The position numbers and the translations under genes are program-made. The notes under the pieces are model-generated. The model ran no database searches. It was not told the DNA's origin and worked only from the letters and a program-made list of their open reading frames with translations. A DNA stretch of 64,000 nt from Oxytricha trifallax (Eukaryota > Ciliophora > Spirotrichea > Sporadotrichida > Oxytrichidae), in contig ARYC01000778.1 of the NCBI GenBank assembly GCA_000711775.1, forward strand, positions 1 through 64,000, in the 5' to 3' direction. This document shows positions 43,433-56,872 of the stretch, one piece after another (positions within the stretch are counted from its first letter, which is position 1; every line of letters starts with the position of its first letter).

Positions 43433-46400
43433 TTTTAACTCTGAGAATTTTTAGTTTTGTGTTTGGCCTAGCTTGATACCTACCCAGAATTACTAATGAT
43501 AAAATTGTTGTTCACATTATAATTCAAATATTTTGATTTTTATAAATATATAAGGTAATAAGTAAGATAATTATAGTGATATTGGCAGTACCAGAGCCAC
43601 CTCCAGAAGGATTAATTATGAACTCATTGTGCACATTTACTATGCTTATTTTCACTTTGCCATTGTTATTTGTGCTAATCTACCCACTATTTATAGTATT
43701 ACTTCATGAAAATTCACGCAATAAAGTTAATAATTAAACCTGTTCCTGTAATAATTACAAATATCAGAATATTGGTCGGCAAGATCCCTTGAACATTAAT
43801 AAATTAATTATGATGCTACGTTCTCTACTAAGACTGTATGTTATTATTTGCATTTTTCTTCAATCTCTAAACTCCATTAACACCACTGCCTTGAGCTACT
43901 TTCATTGGTGAATAATTTAAACCAGCAAATGCATTGCCAGATGAAGTCCCAAAGAATTGTTGTTAATTCTAAAACTATGAATTAGAATTGGGATTAACCA
44001 TTGAGTTATTGTAAAATGACTGTGAGAGCTATTGTTGTTAGACGGCTTTCCACTGGCTCTCAATCATTTTCTTTATTGATTAACCCTGCATTCCACCGTT
44101 GCTATTGTTTATATTGATGAAATTTTGAGTTTGCTTCTGCCCATTACCGCTATACTGATCACTCTTCGTTTTGCCTTTAGCCTTAGAATTAATGTAGGGA
44201 GTATTTGATTGTGATGGTTCTAAAATGCTACTTGCATTTTGAAAGAAGTTGCCTTTAGCTGATTATTTAGGTTAAGTTTTAAGTAGTGGGTTGCTGTCTT
44301 ATTCAGAAATCCTAATTGTATCATAATCCACGTCTTAAATTTACCTCAAACCTTTATCACTACTACTGCCAATTTACTGTTAGTCTTGCTACTGCTGTAG
44401 TAACTTCTATTGAATATAGGCATTCTCGAGAACTCTTATATTTCCCATTTACTATTGCTGTTAGTACTACTCATTATTACTTCCATCCAGTTAAACTATT
44501 CCTGGAATGACCATGATATCACTGGTATTTGTGCTACCTTTGAAACTTTAAGGGTATTAAGGCTTTGGGGGCAAACTCTTTGGGAGGTTATTGTTAGAGT
44601 GTTTTTGGGGTTGTTATGAAGTCTTAATGAAGGTATTGTTAAACTGAGGAGCTTCGATAAAACTTGAATGTAATGGCTGTGTTTTATGGAGTTAGTTTGA
44701 GTTTAAAGTACTGTTAAGTCCTATTCCAGATGATTATCCTAATATATATATATATATATATATCTATTAAAATTAATAATCCTTGAATTTCTAGTTAAAA
44801 TATAACAAATTTAACAAATTTTACAAATTTTTTTATGTTTAAAAAGAAGAGGAAAAAATGATTAAAGTGCACCCACAAAGTTCCTATTTGTGCTATGATT
44901 ACTTGATAAATCACTGTGATTGTCCTACACTCTAACCTGCTTGTTGCTATTATTTCCTTGAAACATGATACCTCCACTTCCTTATGTATGATTCATATAC
45001 TATTGCTACTGCTGATAAATACTTGCATCTCCCTGAGATTTTTTGAGGTTCATGTTGTTTTGCACAAAGCTTGGAATTATGCCAGAGTGACTTAGTTTTT
45101 TCTTGTTTATTGCCTGGTTAGGAGTTTAAATCTATGGTAGGACTGTCTACACTATTAATGACTGATTCTAAGAATAAAATACCTAGCAAAATATAAATAT
45201 ATAGCATATCCTTAATAGGATGGATTTTTATCAATACTAATAATTTCATATAAATATGATTCTTATTCTACGTGACTTAATTAGTTGATACGCCATTATT
45301 AATTTGCTGCACATTAATAGTGTTCATTCGATTACTCTGATATTAATCCAGTCTATCTAAGTTGCTTAACTATTGAGTATTGGCAAATGCATGATTGATA
45401 TTAATATTTTGGTATGGGTGCATTTGTTGGCTAAATTACTGCTGTTACAAGCTTTATCGAGCAATCTACTCTGATCCTTGTGACTTTACTTGTAAGCTTA
45501 ATAAATGAGATATGATTCATGAAAAAGATTAAACATGAGAGTAAAGAAATAAATGCTACTATGAGAAGTCTGCTTATTGTAAAATACAGTAATAGTTTGA
45601 GTCCTGTTCTTTGTTCACTTGAATATGGGGTCATACTTTATTCCAGATAATCCAAATTCATCCACTTCCCTTTTCTACTCTTCCTACTCATTGCTATTGA
45701 CGTTCTATATATCCTTATTCTTGCCTTAATAAATATGAAATTAAATGAATATAGTATAATAATCTATTCTATATGAATTTCTATATTAATTTAATATTTT
45801 ATTGCCTTTTTTCTTGTTATCATTAGATTTAGATTAAACACCTGAGATAACTGGTTGTTTATTCTTTTGATAGCTACTTGCCATTAGTTCTTTAAACGCA
45901 TCTTCACTCTGCAGAAACAAAGCATTTGAGTGATTACTGCTGCTTTGTTTATTCTTATCTTTATTGCTTGCTTTCTACTTGCTCTACTTTGATTTATTAT
46001 CTATATTTATATTAATGTATTAGTTTCAGAAATTATTCCCATGAAATAAATTAAATTAATGCGATTTATCTGATTAGGATGCGGCTTAAGTGGAGAATAA
46101 GGAAGTTTAATTCAATTGAGTGGTGACTTGCTTAGTGTACTATTATTTCGCCTATTTTATCAATTATTCCTTCTTCTATGTCAATTTAGTTAAGTCTTGC
46201 ACTATGCTTTAATAAATCACTTTAAATTTATTTATGGATAAATCGATGTCCTCTCAATCAATAGAAATAATATCTACAATTATATAACTATGATATCCTT
46301 GTCTTTAAGCTCCTACTATATTTTGCCCTCCATTTTCTATATACGAACCTATGTTTTCTTCAAATCCTCATTAATCTTAGATTGCTTATGATATTCCATC

Positions 46401-46605
46401 TGCAGTGTCTCATTTGCAATAGCCAGATTCTACGCCATTTCCAGTAATTAATCTTCATAAGACTGCTGTATCCTGGCGAGTTTGAGGTTTTCCTCTATTA
46501 ATTGCTCTCTCGTGAGCTATCTCAAGTTCTAATAGTCTTGTTACTAGGCGGTGTATTGGGCTTATTGGGAGTTGTAGGCGTGTGCATACAAGGAATATTG
46601 TGACA
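43433..46605 (-). CDS. Q/N-rich coiled-coil protein in about nine MDSs
   Basis: ATG 46603-46605 opens MSQYSLYAHAYNSQQAQYTA. A coiled coil follows (EQLIEENLKLARIQQSYEDQ to KINEDLKKTQVRIQKMEGKI). The rest is Gln/Asn/Ser-rich, for example LQQQQDQQQIGSSSDKG near 44380. The last MDS ends KTKNSQSQKKR-TGA at 43433-43435. MDSs in gene order are about 46292-46605, 46033-46247, 45802-45998, 45630-45727, 45250-45620, 44855-45175, 43805-44740, 43585-43710 and 43433-43505. Pointers GAT, TTATT and TTGCCTT were identified for the first three IESs; the others are uncertain. Near 45600-45640 two frames compete. I cannot name a family. Prion-like Q/N richness suggests an RNA granule or scaffold protein, but that is speculation. 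Confidence 0.7.
45721..45801. other. IES with pointer TTGCCTT (81 bp) in the Q/N-rich gene
   Basis: The 7-bp repeat TTGCCTT lies at 45721-45727 and 45802-45808. Removal joins NDNKKKG to KNKDIQNVNSNEQ in frame. Confidence 0.75.
45994..46032. other. IES with pointer TTATT (39 bp) in the Q/N-rich gene
   Basis: TTATT occurs at 45994-45998 and 46033-46037. Removal joins FNLFHGNN to KSKQSKQKASNKD and eliminates an in-frame TGA. Confidence 0.65.
46245..46291. other. IES with pointer GAT (47 bp) in the Q/N-rich gene
   Basis: GAT occurs at 46245-46247 and 46292-46294. Removal joins ELKDKDI to DLSINKFKVIYQ in frame and eliminates a TGA. Confidence 0.65.
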
Positions 46606-47275
46606 TTTTATATTAAGAGTGAATAAATAAAAAAAAGAATTAAATTATCTGATGAGAATATGATGAGACTAATACAATAATAATATAATATGAGTAATTT
46701 AGTTAATTACTGACTGATTAAATTTAAATTCAAATTTAAATTAAAAATAGAAATGATGAAAATAGGCAAGAGATCGCCAACTCATTCATAGAAGCAGTCC
46801 AGGTAGAGTGAGATCAAGACTAATGTTACTATACAGTTCTCAGATAAACACATCACTATTAATTATTAATTAATTAAGAAATTTAAAGTATTTTGTGATA
46901 AGTTTATCACAAATAAATAATCTGGGAAGACATCTAATACAGATGTTAATTATATGATTTAAATTAATTATAAATATAATTGATTAATACAATTAATAAG
47001 TAGAAAAAATAATAATTATATTTTGTGGTAAGATTATTTGAATGTAATGGGTAAAATAGATTGATTTAAATGACTTAATTAAATTAATTATTATATAATT
47101 TAACCATAAAAAATAATTTATTTATTAACTCTTTTAGTTAAGCTTGTCTAAATTAGCGTATTTTAAAGCTATCTTTATCTACTCTAAATTTCTGTATTTA
47201 TAAAAGACTTAAATTCAATTATAACTAGGCAATATTTTATCTGTTTATTTTTGATAATTTATCATATATGTTTAT
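46606..47275. promoter_or_regulatory. AT-rich divergent intergenic region
   Basis: About 670 bp separates the starts of the Q/N-rich (-) and DUSP (+) genes. It is very AT-rich and presumably holds both promoters (inference). It includes a short inverted motif AGTATTTTGTGATAAGTTTATCAC near 46889-46910. No defined element is recognised. Confidence 0.4.
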
Positions 47276-47439
47276 ATGTTCAGTAACCAAGCAACTTCAA
47301 TCATCCAGCACAAAAGCATCACTTCCAGCACTACCCCTCACAAAAATTACAATCCACTAATGCCACAACTACAAACAATCAAAACTCCCACTTTATTTCA
47401 TCATCAACATCGACAAGTGGCTAAAACCTAAACTTTCAG

Positions 47440-50400
47440 ATGAAGAAGAGCCCCAGCAAGAACTTCTCTAATTCACAAGTTTAGACAAATCTTCAGAAGC
47501 AATATTAGCATTAATCGAACAAAAGTACATCTAGCTTGCACAGTTTAAATAGTGGGTAAGTTGGAAATAGCATTTAGTAATAGCAGTTTGCTAATGGGAT
47601 ATAGAATTTATAGAATCACTAGATCATAAAAAAAGAGGAAAGCTTGTAGAAATAATAAAAAGAACTGTCTCAATTTCTTAAGGAAGATTCATAGCAAAGA
47701 CCTATTCACAAATTTCCAGGTGCAGCATTCTAGAACTAAAATAGGAACAATTCAAAAATTAGTCATTCTCATTAATAGCAACCCCATTAGAGTTACTCAA
47801 TCAATAACACCAATAAAAATAACAATGAATTCTTTCAATCTTAAAGCTCTTTAGAAGCATAACCATAACAACATGTATTCTAGCAATCAATTGGTATAAA
47901 TCAAATAATATTAGACACTTTAATTCAAAGACAGCAAGATATGGAGGTATTCATATAAGAGCTAGAAAGTACCAAAAACCTTGAAAATAAGGCATTAAAG
48001 GAGAAACTTGACAATGTTGAGTAAATGATGAATAAATGCGTTAATTTGCTATTCGAAAGACAGAGCCAAATTGATTAGAAACTAGTCAATCAAGAGTCTA
48101 GCATAAGTTAAAGTATCTAATTGATAACTAAGCGTATTAAAGAGCTGACTTCAAAATAATAAAAACAGTAGCAGAGTACTGCAAATCATACTGCAAGCTA
48201 CTCTTATAGAGTAGATCAAATAAACTATACATCAACTTAAGGCAGTCCAAATATTGATTATGAAGCTAAGGGATCAACAAATAAAAATGAGAAGAAACCT
48301 AGTAATAGTATCTCTTCGAATAATTATCACAGTAGATCTATCTAGCATTAAAGTAGTAATATAAGTACCTAGCCTAATAATAAGAGGACTTCTGGAATTA
48401 GCTACAAAAAGGGGGTGAATACCAAGACAGGGGTAATTGAACCTATAAATGAGATAAGAGGCATGATTGAAAATAGAAGCCTAAAAAAGAATTCATCTTT
48501 TACTGATAAAAGACTTGGTTAACAAAAGAAAGTTTAAGATGAAAACTAGAACCCTATATTCAAATCTGGGTTAATGATAAATCCCTGTGCAAATATAGAC
48601 AATAGAAACATTATTTCTATGATTGATTCTTCTAGAAACTACAAGCTATCTTAAAAGAAAGAGAAGAATAGTTCAAGCTCTACTAAACAGTATAACTAAT
48701 TAAGCTCTATGACTAAATGTTTCGTTCCTGAAAAGAGAATTGCGCTGACAAAAGATAGCAAGATATCCAATTCTACACAGGAATTAAGGATCGTCTCATA
48801 AGGAGATGAAAATATTCTCACCACAAATACAGATTGTTTCAAAACACTCGAAGGAACTGCGCTATTGAATAATTTACAATTCAAAAGTGGTAAGCACACT
48901 GATAGAAGCAGAAAGAATCATAAACTCATTGACAATTATCAAAAGAATGTGCCAAGCAAGTTAAATAACTAAAAAGCTTTGAGCATCCAAAGATCTCAAA
49001 CATCAAATGATAATAGAGGGAACCAAACTTATCAGAATGTTTAAATGCCCTAAAATTCGTTAATAGCAAAGACGATCAGCAAAAAGGATTTGATTAAGTC
49101 TCACTTTGAGTACAATCCATCTCCATCTAAAATATCAATGTCCTCTTCTAGCTCTTCAAGAGATATCAAAAGAGCATCTGTCAGTTAGTGCAAGTCAATA
49201 TTGGGGTAAGTAGATGATATATCATCTTCTCCAAAGTTTATGGGTTACATAAAAAAGAGTGAATTGAAAACTGAAATGAAATTCAGAATATCTCAAACTG
49301 AAGATGAAATGATTGAGCCCTCTCAACTCATAAACACTAGGTTTAACATAGACAATGATTAAGCTATCTAATTAGAAGTTTTTGCTATTGCAGGAAATTC
49401 GAGTATTTGTGATAAAACTAGAAACAATCATATAAAGTTTTATGATACCATTTTATCCAAAGAGGATATGAATGATTTAGACGAAGGAAGAGTTGATACT
49501 ATGAAACAGGAAAATGTAAGGAATGATACTTTAGCGCTAAATAAAGTTTCTGCTAATTCTGTTTACTAATCAAAGAACATGAATCTCTCAAGATTTATAA
49601 GTTCAAACAAAAGTCAAATAGATTTCAAAAACTATTATAATAAAGTTGAATTCAGAAATCTTACTGAGTTCTTACTATAGAAAGGTAATAGGTGTCAATG
49701 CACTTAATCTTAATTCTAGAGTAATGATTAGACAGAGATTTGCTCAGATTTTTGCAAGAGACTTTAACCCAACTAAGAAAGAGAGATCATAAAGAAGATC
49801 ATATCTTCGGAAATTGAGTCTAATTCATTTAAGGATGATTATATTAGAGGAAGAGCGAGTCCATCTTTGCCAAACTAAAAGTCTAGTAAGAAAATCATAG
49901 CTCCTCATTCAAGATCAAGGTCTCCAACCTAGAGAATTGAGGCATAAATTCATGTTGGAAATTAAGTAGCAAATCAAGAGAAAAAATACCTTATTAGTGC
50001 TAAATGGTGGAGACAGTGGTGCGATTATGTAAACTTTGAAGCTCCAACTCCATAAAGCAATTAAAATATATTTGAGTTTGATACTTTTGAATAAGACTAG
50101 GATGATCTGGAATTTATTGATGAAAGAAAAAATCTAATGAACAAATTCAACCAAAACAAATAAAATAGAGCATCAAATGTAACAAAAGTTAAGAATTCTT
50201 ACCCTAAGCCAGGAAAAATTATAAACCAGTAAGTTCACAATAATTATTTTAACATTATCTATAGAGATATACTAAAGGATGGAAAAAGTACAGAACTAAA
50301 AGAAGATTTGATAGAATATTTTGATTTTATAGTAGTTTCGACAGAAGTGTGGAAACATTTATACAGTTGGTATAGCTCTGATTGGACTGTTCTGCGATTT

Positions 50401-50607
50401 ATGAAGCGAGATAAAACAAATAGGAAGACTTTTTATCTTGATTTATATCCAGAAAAGTAAATGTACAATAAATTCCTAGGGATGGAAAGAGACAGCGAGG
50501 CTTTTGAATCTGAATCAGAATACAGCTAGTGTAAGCTCAATTATTAAAAAGTTATAAATCTATATATAGATACGGATTCAATTCTTAAGGTTAGAGATTT
50601 AATTTGA
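47440..50607 (+). CDS. DUSP-domain protein, 1055 residues in one uninterrupted MDS
   Basis: The frame is open without TGA from before 47280 to TGA 50605-50607. The first in-frame ATG is 47440. A DUSP domain (found in some ubiquitin-specific proteases) is at about residues 845-1005: YLISAKWWRQWCDYVNFEAP, then KPGKIINQ, then LKEDLIEYFDFIVVSTEVWK and LYSWYSSDWTVLRF. The usual W-W...Y and V-W..L..WY landmarks are all present. No USP Cys/His boxes are present, so it is probably a non-catalytic adaptor. The N-terminal 840 residues are Ser/Asn/Gln-rich with a coiled coil near residue 180-260. An alternative 5' exon starts at ATG 47276 if a 23-nt GT-AG segment at 47417-47439 is spliced. The absence of any IES over 3.2 kb contrasts with the neighbours. 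Confidence 0.85.
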
Positions 50608-50711
50608 AAGTGATTATTGCTGAAGTTATTCACTTTAAAGATGATGTATTAACTTTAAAGAGTGATGAAATTAATTGTATTATTCAATATTATATTTGTA
50701 AAATTTGATAT

Positions 50712-51509
<798 letters not shown>

Positions 51510-51514
51510 TTAAT

Positions 51515-52080
51515 TAAATAGGGAGGAAAATATTTTGCAAATTATTATTGAGATAATAACAATAATTTATAAGAAAATATTAAAAGTTAATTTTATATAT
51601 TAAACCTGATAATTACTTACAAATTTAATAAAACAATTAATATTATTTTTACCTCAAAACATTTTTTATATTTAGAGTCTATAATTCAGTTAATTAAGAG
51701 GTGAAAATATCTATAAAATAATTTTCAAACTTTTTCTTTGACTAACTTGCAATAGATTTAAAAATAATTTTTCGAATTTATTATATGTACATTTAGATTA
51801 TTAATAATTATTTCAGTGAATAATTATATTGACATTAATTTATAAATGAGACGTAAACAGATAAAAGAAAGAAGGTATATGTATATATATATATATATAA
51901 ATCGATCAACATGTAGAAATATAATATATTTATATCCCAATAAAATAATCGAGTATTAAGCAATCTGTTTAAGGCAATGGATCTTCTTCATCTATTTTGG
52001 TTTAAAATGATATTATAGCAAAATCCCTTTAAAATATTAGAATTAATTAAGATTAAAATGTCAATATCAAATTCTATTTT
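51515..52080. other. AT-rich stretch between inverted kinase halves
   Basis: No coding frame is supported. It contains a TA repeat near 51881-51898. It separates the minus-strand catalytic MDS from the plus-strand N-terminal MDSs. Confidence 0.5.
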
Positions 52081-52200
52081 ATTTCATGTAATATCAGGAC
52101 CACTCAGTAAAATCAAGCGTAAAGCTCGGTTTCTAGAAATATACAGCTTTTGCTTTCGTAATCTAATTCAAATAAATAAAAACCAATCAGTTCAGTTAAA

Positions 52201-55200
52201 ATGATTAGAAATAACGGTAGCACTAGTGCTTTATTTAACAATAATACCAGTTTAAGTGGAAATGGGGTTTAGACTTTAATTTAATAGTTTCAAAATAATC
52301 CGAATTTAGTTGGTTAAAATATGGTGAAAACTATTTTCATAAGTTAATAGTAATTAAACATCAACATTCAACTTTAAATTTTGTTACATCCAAAATACCC
52401 TAAATTTTATGTTCCATTTTGCTTGTCTCTCATGTAATATATACTAAAAGATATAATCCTACAATATTAGTAAATCATAACTAGCTAGACAATAATTTGT
52501 AATTAGGGTAGTAATTTGAGCACATCAGCCACTCGAAGTCAAACAAAAACATAGGCACTTCAGCTTCCCTCAATTTTTAGCAAAGTGCTGGTAATAGTGC
52601 TTAAAAACAGCTGTTCAATAACACTTCCTATAAGCAATAGTTTTTCCCTGGAGTTAATAATAATAATAATTAGTAGTAATAGTAGTAGTATGGATTGACT
52701 TAATTATAGTAATTTGAAATGTAGAGGTCAAGTAGGTAGATGATGCAAGATTAATAGCAAGTTGAATTTACCATGAATCAAGTGTATATAAGTATTTATT
52801 AAATTACAATCAAAAAGGTTCTAAACTCCCTTTAAATATAATAATATTAGAATTACTAGTTTCAAGTGAAAACTATACATTAGAGCAGTTCAACTGATAA
52901 AATAAAAAGAAACTCAAACTAGGTTTAAGTAAACAATCAAATAAACTAACAACTTATTAACATGAATTAGTAACTAAATAAATCTCTAGGCTAGAGCTTA
53001 AGTCTTGCTCAATTTCAGCAGTAATAACAGCAATATAATTAAACATTTGTGTCTCAAAAAATGACTCGCAACGACAATTTAAGATCTTCACTTATGAACT
53101 AAAGTAACAGCATAAAACAGTTGCCTCCTTAACACCCTGGGAATCTTAGCAATACTAATTTAAACCAAAATAGCAATTCGCAGTAGAATTTGCAAATGCA
53201 AGATTAAAAGCAAAATCAACAATAAAAGAAACTCAAATTTATCAATTAAAACCTGAAAGCTAATGGTTTATTGTAAAGCATTAGTACAGGTTAATTATAG
53301 AAAAGCATGTCTGAATTCATTAAAAAATCTAATGAAAAACCTCATAGCACAACTTAGCAAAATTAACAATTCAAATAAAAGATACATAACACTACAACTC
53401 TGAGCAATTCTTAAAGTTAGCAGCTCAAGATATCGAGCAAATTGTAGTAATAAATTGGATAATATTCATAAAATGCAAAAAACTAATTATTCTAAGCAAA
53501 GCTAAATAATTCACTTGAGGAACTTCCTGACTTAAATAACAGTCTTTAAAAATCTCACTTGCAACGATCTCATTTATATATTTTTCTCTAAACATAATAA
53601 GATCAGATAACTTTGATTTCTCGACTAGAATATAAGCTAAAAATTAAACAATGAACTTAAACGAAAGACTACGAAACATGTCCCTTGAATCTGATACAAT
53701 CCAGCTAGATTCAGCTAGAGACAATCAATTCAAAAATACAAGCAATTTGTAGTTGAATACAAACTCAGTGAGTAAAAAACTAGACATAAACAAAATGCTT
53801 AATAAGAACTTTCAGTTACCCCCTAAACTGAACTAAAATTAATCTGTAACTACTATTTCAGGAGCCTATGAAGCTCATAAGACACCAACCAAGAAATTAA
53901 TTAATCAATTTATACCATAGAGTGAGAAGCAACTTCTGCCTCTTGTCACTCGCATTACTCCACTCAATAAATAGAAAATTGCTGAGATAAGTTAGTAAAT
54001 TGCATCGTTGTCACTTGAACGTACGCCAAATTAAATATTAATGGGAGCGACATAATTAAATTATTGCTAAAAACTTATAAAAATATATTTTTAAGAAATC
54101 AAGTATTTAAATAAATTAATTTTAAAAGATAAATGAAGCGATTAATAGAAATTTATTTATAAAACATTTTATAAGTAAAATGAATTTTCTTATTTTCATT
54201 CTTTGCAATTATTAAATTGTGGAATAGTAAAATATAAATCAATCTGTAACTAATAGCACAAGTAATATCAGTGGCATCGGAAAACAGCTAAAATTAAACT
54301 TAAATCAATCTTCATCGACTGGGAAGTTAAAATTAGCTTAAGTTAAGAAAACATTCGAGGATGCAGTAATGAAACAAGATCCACATATTTAAAAGAAAGA
54401 CTCTTAAGGCTTAGAGGGGACAGTTTTAAATCAGTTTAAATCTACTACCAATAAAAATCAAATTAAAATTAAGAAAAATTTAGTCACCAATATGGGATAA
54501 GGGGGAAATAATTCGATTAATAACCCTAATACAAGTTTGATGGATTTGAGTAAAAGTAAAAATACTGAGGCAAGTTTAAGCAAGATCTTGCTATCAACTA
54601 CGAAAAATGATATTACTAATAACTTAGACACTCAATAAATGATGTTGAAGACCTCTTAAAGTATATACCCTAGAGTCCCCGCAGTCATGGGAAATTAAGA
54701 AAAACAACGAATAACTGATAACTCTTTGTCCCCTCCCAGACTTCTAAATCTCCACAATTCTTCAATAGATGCCAACAATAACACAACTTAACCAACTTAG
54801 ACTAATCAGTTCAGTCGTGAAAACAACCCAACACAAATGACAAATAATTCTCCAAGTCTCTTTGACTTAAAAAATCTCAAAAGTGAATCTAGTAAGCTGG
54901 GAACCTCCTCGTAGGAATCTATAGATCTTCCGATAAGTGGCTCACAAGCTCTGAGCATGTTTAAGTAACATTTATCGAAATTTGAACAGGAAGAAATACT
55001 TCAGTTCCCCGAGGTTTATTTTGTAAATACTTAAACTACAACTGATTAAGCAGAGCTATTTCATTTTTAATTTTTCATGTATCTAAATTACACATTTTTT
55101 ATAAATATAAACTTTATTTCTGGCTTAATCAGCCAATAATAACGGTTTTGACGATGATTAAAATTACTATCGCCACCGAATTAATGAACATATTATGTAT

Positions 55201-55335
55201 AGATTTGAGGTTTTAGAACGTTTGGGTCGAGGCTCGTTTGGCTAAGTTTATAAATGCTATGATCATAAGTAAAGAGAGGAAATGGCTTTAAAAGTTATCA
55301 GGAATAAGCAAAAGTTTCATAAATAGGCTTTGGTT
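52201..55335 (+). CDS. DYRK-family protein kinase, N-terminal and ATP-lobe MDSs
   Basis: Six plus-strand coding blocks: about 52201-52385 (or earlier; the frame is open upstream with SVSRNIQLLLSQSNS), 52479-52785, 52866-53590, 53652-54050, 54235-55049 and 55135-55335. The first 900 or so residues are Gln/Asn/Ser-rich. The DYRK homology box lies at the end of the fifth block: SMFKQHLSKFEQEEILQFPE, then VYFVN. The sixth block reads NGFDDDQNYYRHRINEHIMY, then RFEVLERLGRGSFGQVYKCY (glycine loop) and EMALKVIRNKQKFHKQALV (VAIK-type Lys). It stops exactly where the minus-strand block 50712-51509 begins. The full kinase domain is complete when joined, and it resembles class II DYRKs (DYRK2/3/4-like). 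Confidence 0.88.
55046..55134. other. IES with pointer TTAA (89 bp) in the DYRK gene
   Basis: TTAA occurs at 55046-55049 and 55135-55138. Removal gives TTTDQSANNNGFDDD in frame. The same borders also show a 10-bp inverted match (CTGATTAAGC and GCTTAATCAG). Confidence 0.6.
55321..55335 (+). other. Inverted pointer, ATP-lobe side
   Basis: AAATAGGCTTTGGTT encodes KQALV at the end of the N-lobe block. After it the plus strand leaves the kinase frame. Confidence 0.9.
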
Positions 55336-55645
55336 ATAGAAAACTATATAGTTTAAAAATATGTTGAAGCGAAGTTTTCTATTAAATTTAAAACAAAGGG
55401 TCTTTATAATAGAGTTTAAAAATATTTTCATCAGGATGAATAGCGGTTTAAAAGCAAATTAAAATGGAATAAAGAATTCAAAAATTTTGGTTAATTAAAA
55501 CATGGTTAACATTTAAAAGATATTGCTCAAATTATAGTTTTGTTACTATAAATTCTATTATGACAATTTAATGATTCTCATATTAAATTTAATTTGAGTA
55601 ATATTAGAGATAATTAAGGTTATACTTGACATGACTTGCATTTAA
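55336..55645. other. Spacer after the inverted pointer
   Basis: AT-rich; most looks noncoding. A stretch near 55430-55510 reads FHQDEQRFKSKLKWNKEFKN in one plus-strand frame, with no known relation. Confidence 0.4.
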
Positions 55646-55647
55646 TA

Positions 55648-56627
55648 TCAATCATATACATCTAATACATTAACTTCACACATCCATCTACTCATTATAA
55701 TATTAAATAATGCCATAGATATTTCTAATTGCTTATACTTGTCAGCGAGGTCATTGAGGTAGCTTTCAATTTCTTGCTCAGTCAATTTTCTGAATCTCAC
55801 ATCATCGTGTGAGGCAATACCGATCTCGATTTCGTTTGCCTTGAAGTCAGCTGAAATTACAGTCTGCAATACTTGGATAGCAGTCTCAATGGTCTCCTTA
55901 TTCAAATGAATTTATAGTATAAAAGTATTAATGAAAATCCTTCTTGTCCCAGTTGCCTTCATTCTTTTTCCAGTGCTTTTCAAGCTGGGTCATAGCTTCC
56001 TGCTCTTTAGATCCAGTTGAGATGCTTCTGAAACCAACAGCTTGACCTGATGGATCAATATTAAATACATTAAATATAATGTATTTCCTTAAATCAACAC
56101 GATAGACTTGAGCACCGAACTCCTCATCCATACCAACAATAGTGACATTGACGCAGAATGGTCTGATTCCAGCGTGCTGTGAAAACTTCTGTAAATAGTG
56201 ACCGAGTTTCTGAGCAAGTACGTGGACTGGAATCTCGTAAGCATTCTTGAACTTGAATTGAGCAGCAGTGTTTCTCAACCAAGTAACGATGAAACGAGCA
56301 TCGTTCATGTTTCCCACAATAATCACTCCTCTGCTGTCGCTTATGTTGAAGATGTTGCTCACTTTAAAATTTTACAAATTTGGTCGATTTTTGGAAGCAT
56401 ATCTTTTACAATCTCATACAACAAACTCTGATTTTAATCTTTTAAATCACTGAATCTGGAACGATGAGCTTATCTGGGATCTTCTTTTGAGTGCAGACTA
56501 CTACGGAGTCCTTGCCTCTCACTGCGATTGAAGTCTGACCGAACTGTGAGATTGCCTTGAAGGCATACTCCATTTGGTAAATGCGACCGTCAGGTGAGAA
56601 CACCTTCATCAATTTCTCAAAACTCAT
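55648..56627 (-). CDS. PSMA6: 20S proteasome subunit alpha-1 (PSMA6-like), four MDSs
   Basis: Start ATG 56627. It reads [20 protein letters not shown] (the alpha-type N-terminal signature), [51 protein letters not shown] and [16 protein letters not shown]. The SPxGRxxQxEYA motif marks an alpha subunit, and the R-G-K-D plus I-P-D-K match places it with alpha-1. Three IESs are inferred: 56359-56446, 56054-56092 and 55905-55929. After removal the product is about 275 residues, against 246 in human. The extra length is a C-terminal extension after LADK up to TGA 55648-55650, which may itself reflect an unrecognised junction. The subunit forms the outer ring of the proteasome core. Confidence 0.93.
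55905..55929. other. IES with pointer AATGAA (25 bp) in PSMA6
   Basis: AATGAA occurs at 55905-55910 and 55930-55935. Removal gives [18 protein letters not shown] in frame. Confidence 0.85.
56054..56092. other. In-frame IES with pointer ATCAA (39 bp) in PSMA6
   Basis: ATCAA occurs at 56054-56058 and 56093-56097. The 39 bp are a multiple of three and contain no TGA, so the segment reads through as [13 protein letters not shown]. Family members lack these residues (QVYxxDPxG). Removal gives [12 protein letters not shown]. Confidence 0.85.
56359..56446. other. IES with pointer TCACT (88 bp) in PSMA6
   Basis: TCACT occurs at 56359-56363 and 56447-56451. Removal gives [14 protein letters not shown], matching the family at this position. 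Confidence 0.85.
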
Positions 56628-56639
56628 ATTTTTAGTTTC

Positions 56640-56870
56640 TTTGATTCTCTAAAACAAATTATAATTTATCGATTTATTTCCAAAGTTATCACAATTGCAA
56701 TTCAAAGTAGAGAAATTAAGAGATATTGAAATGATTAGTATAAATAAAACTAATTCATTAGGAGTTAAAATAAGTAATAAGTAATTGTAAAATCATTGAG
56801 AGTTATGAGGCAGCTGTGATAATAATATTTAAATTTTCAAATAATTTAATTTATATATACAAGATAATTT
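56640..56870. promoter_or_regulatory. Divergent spacer between PSMA6 and the membrane-protein gene
   Basis: About 245 bp, AT-rich, between divergent starts (56627 minus and 56873 plus). Presumably it contains both promoters. No specific motif is recognised. Confidence 0.4.
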
Positions 56871-56872
56871 AA

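Noticed and set aside
44316-44619. Plus-strand ORFs over the Q/N-rich gene
   Set aside because: Antisense of Gln codons (TTG, CTA, TTA) gives apparently hydrophobic plus-strand frames; the minus strand carries the gene.
56198-56453. Plus-strand ORFs over PSMA6
   Set aside because: Antisense of a well-recognised proteasome subunit.
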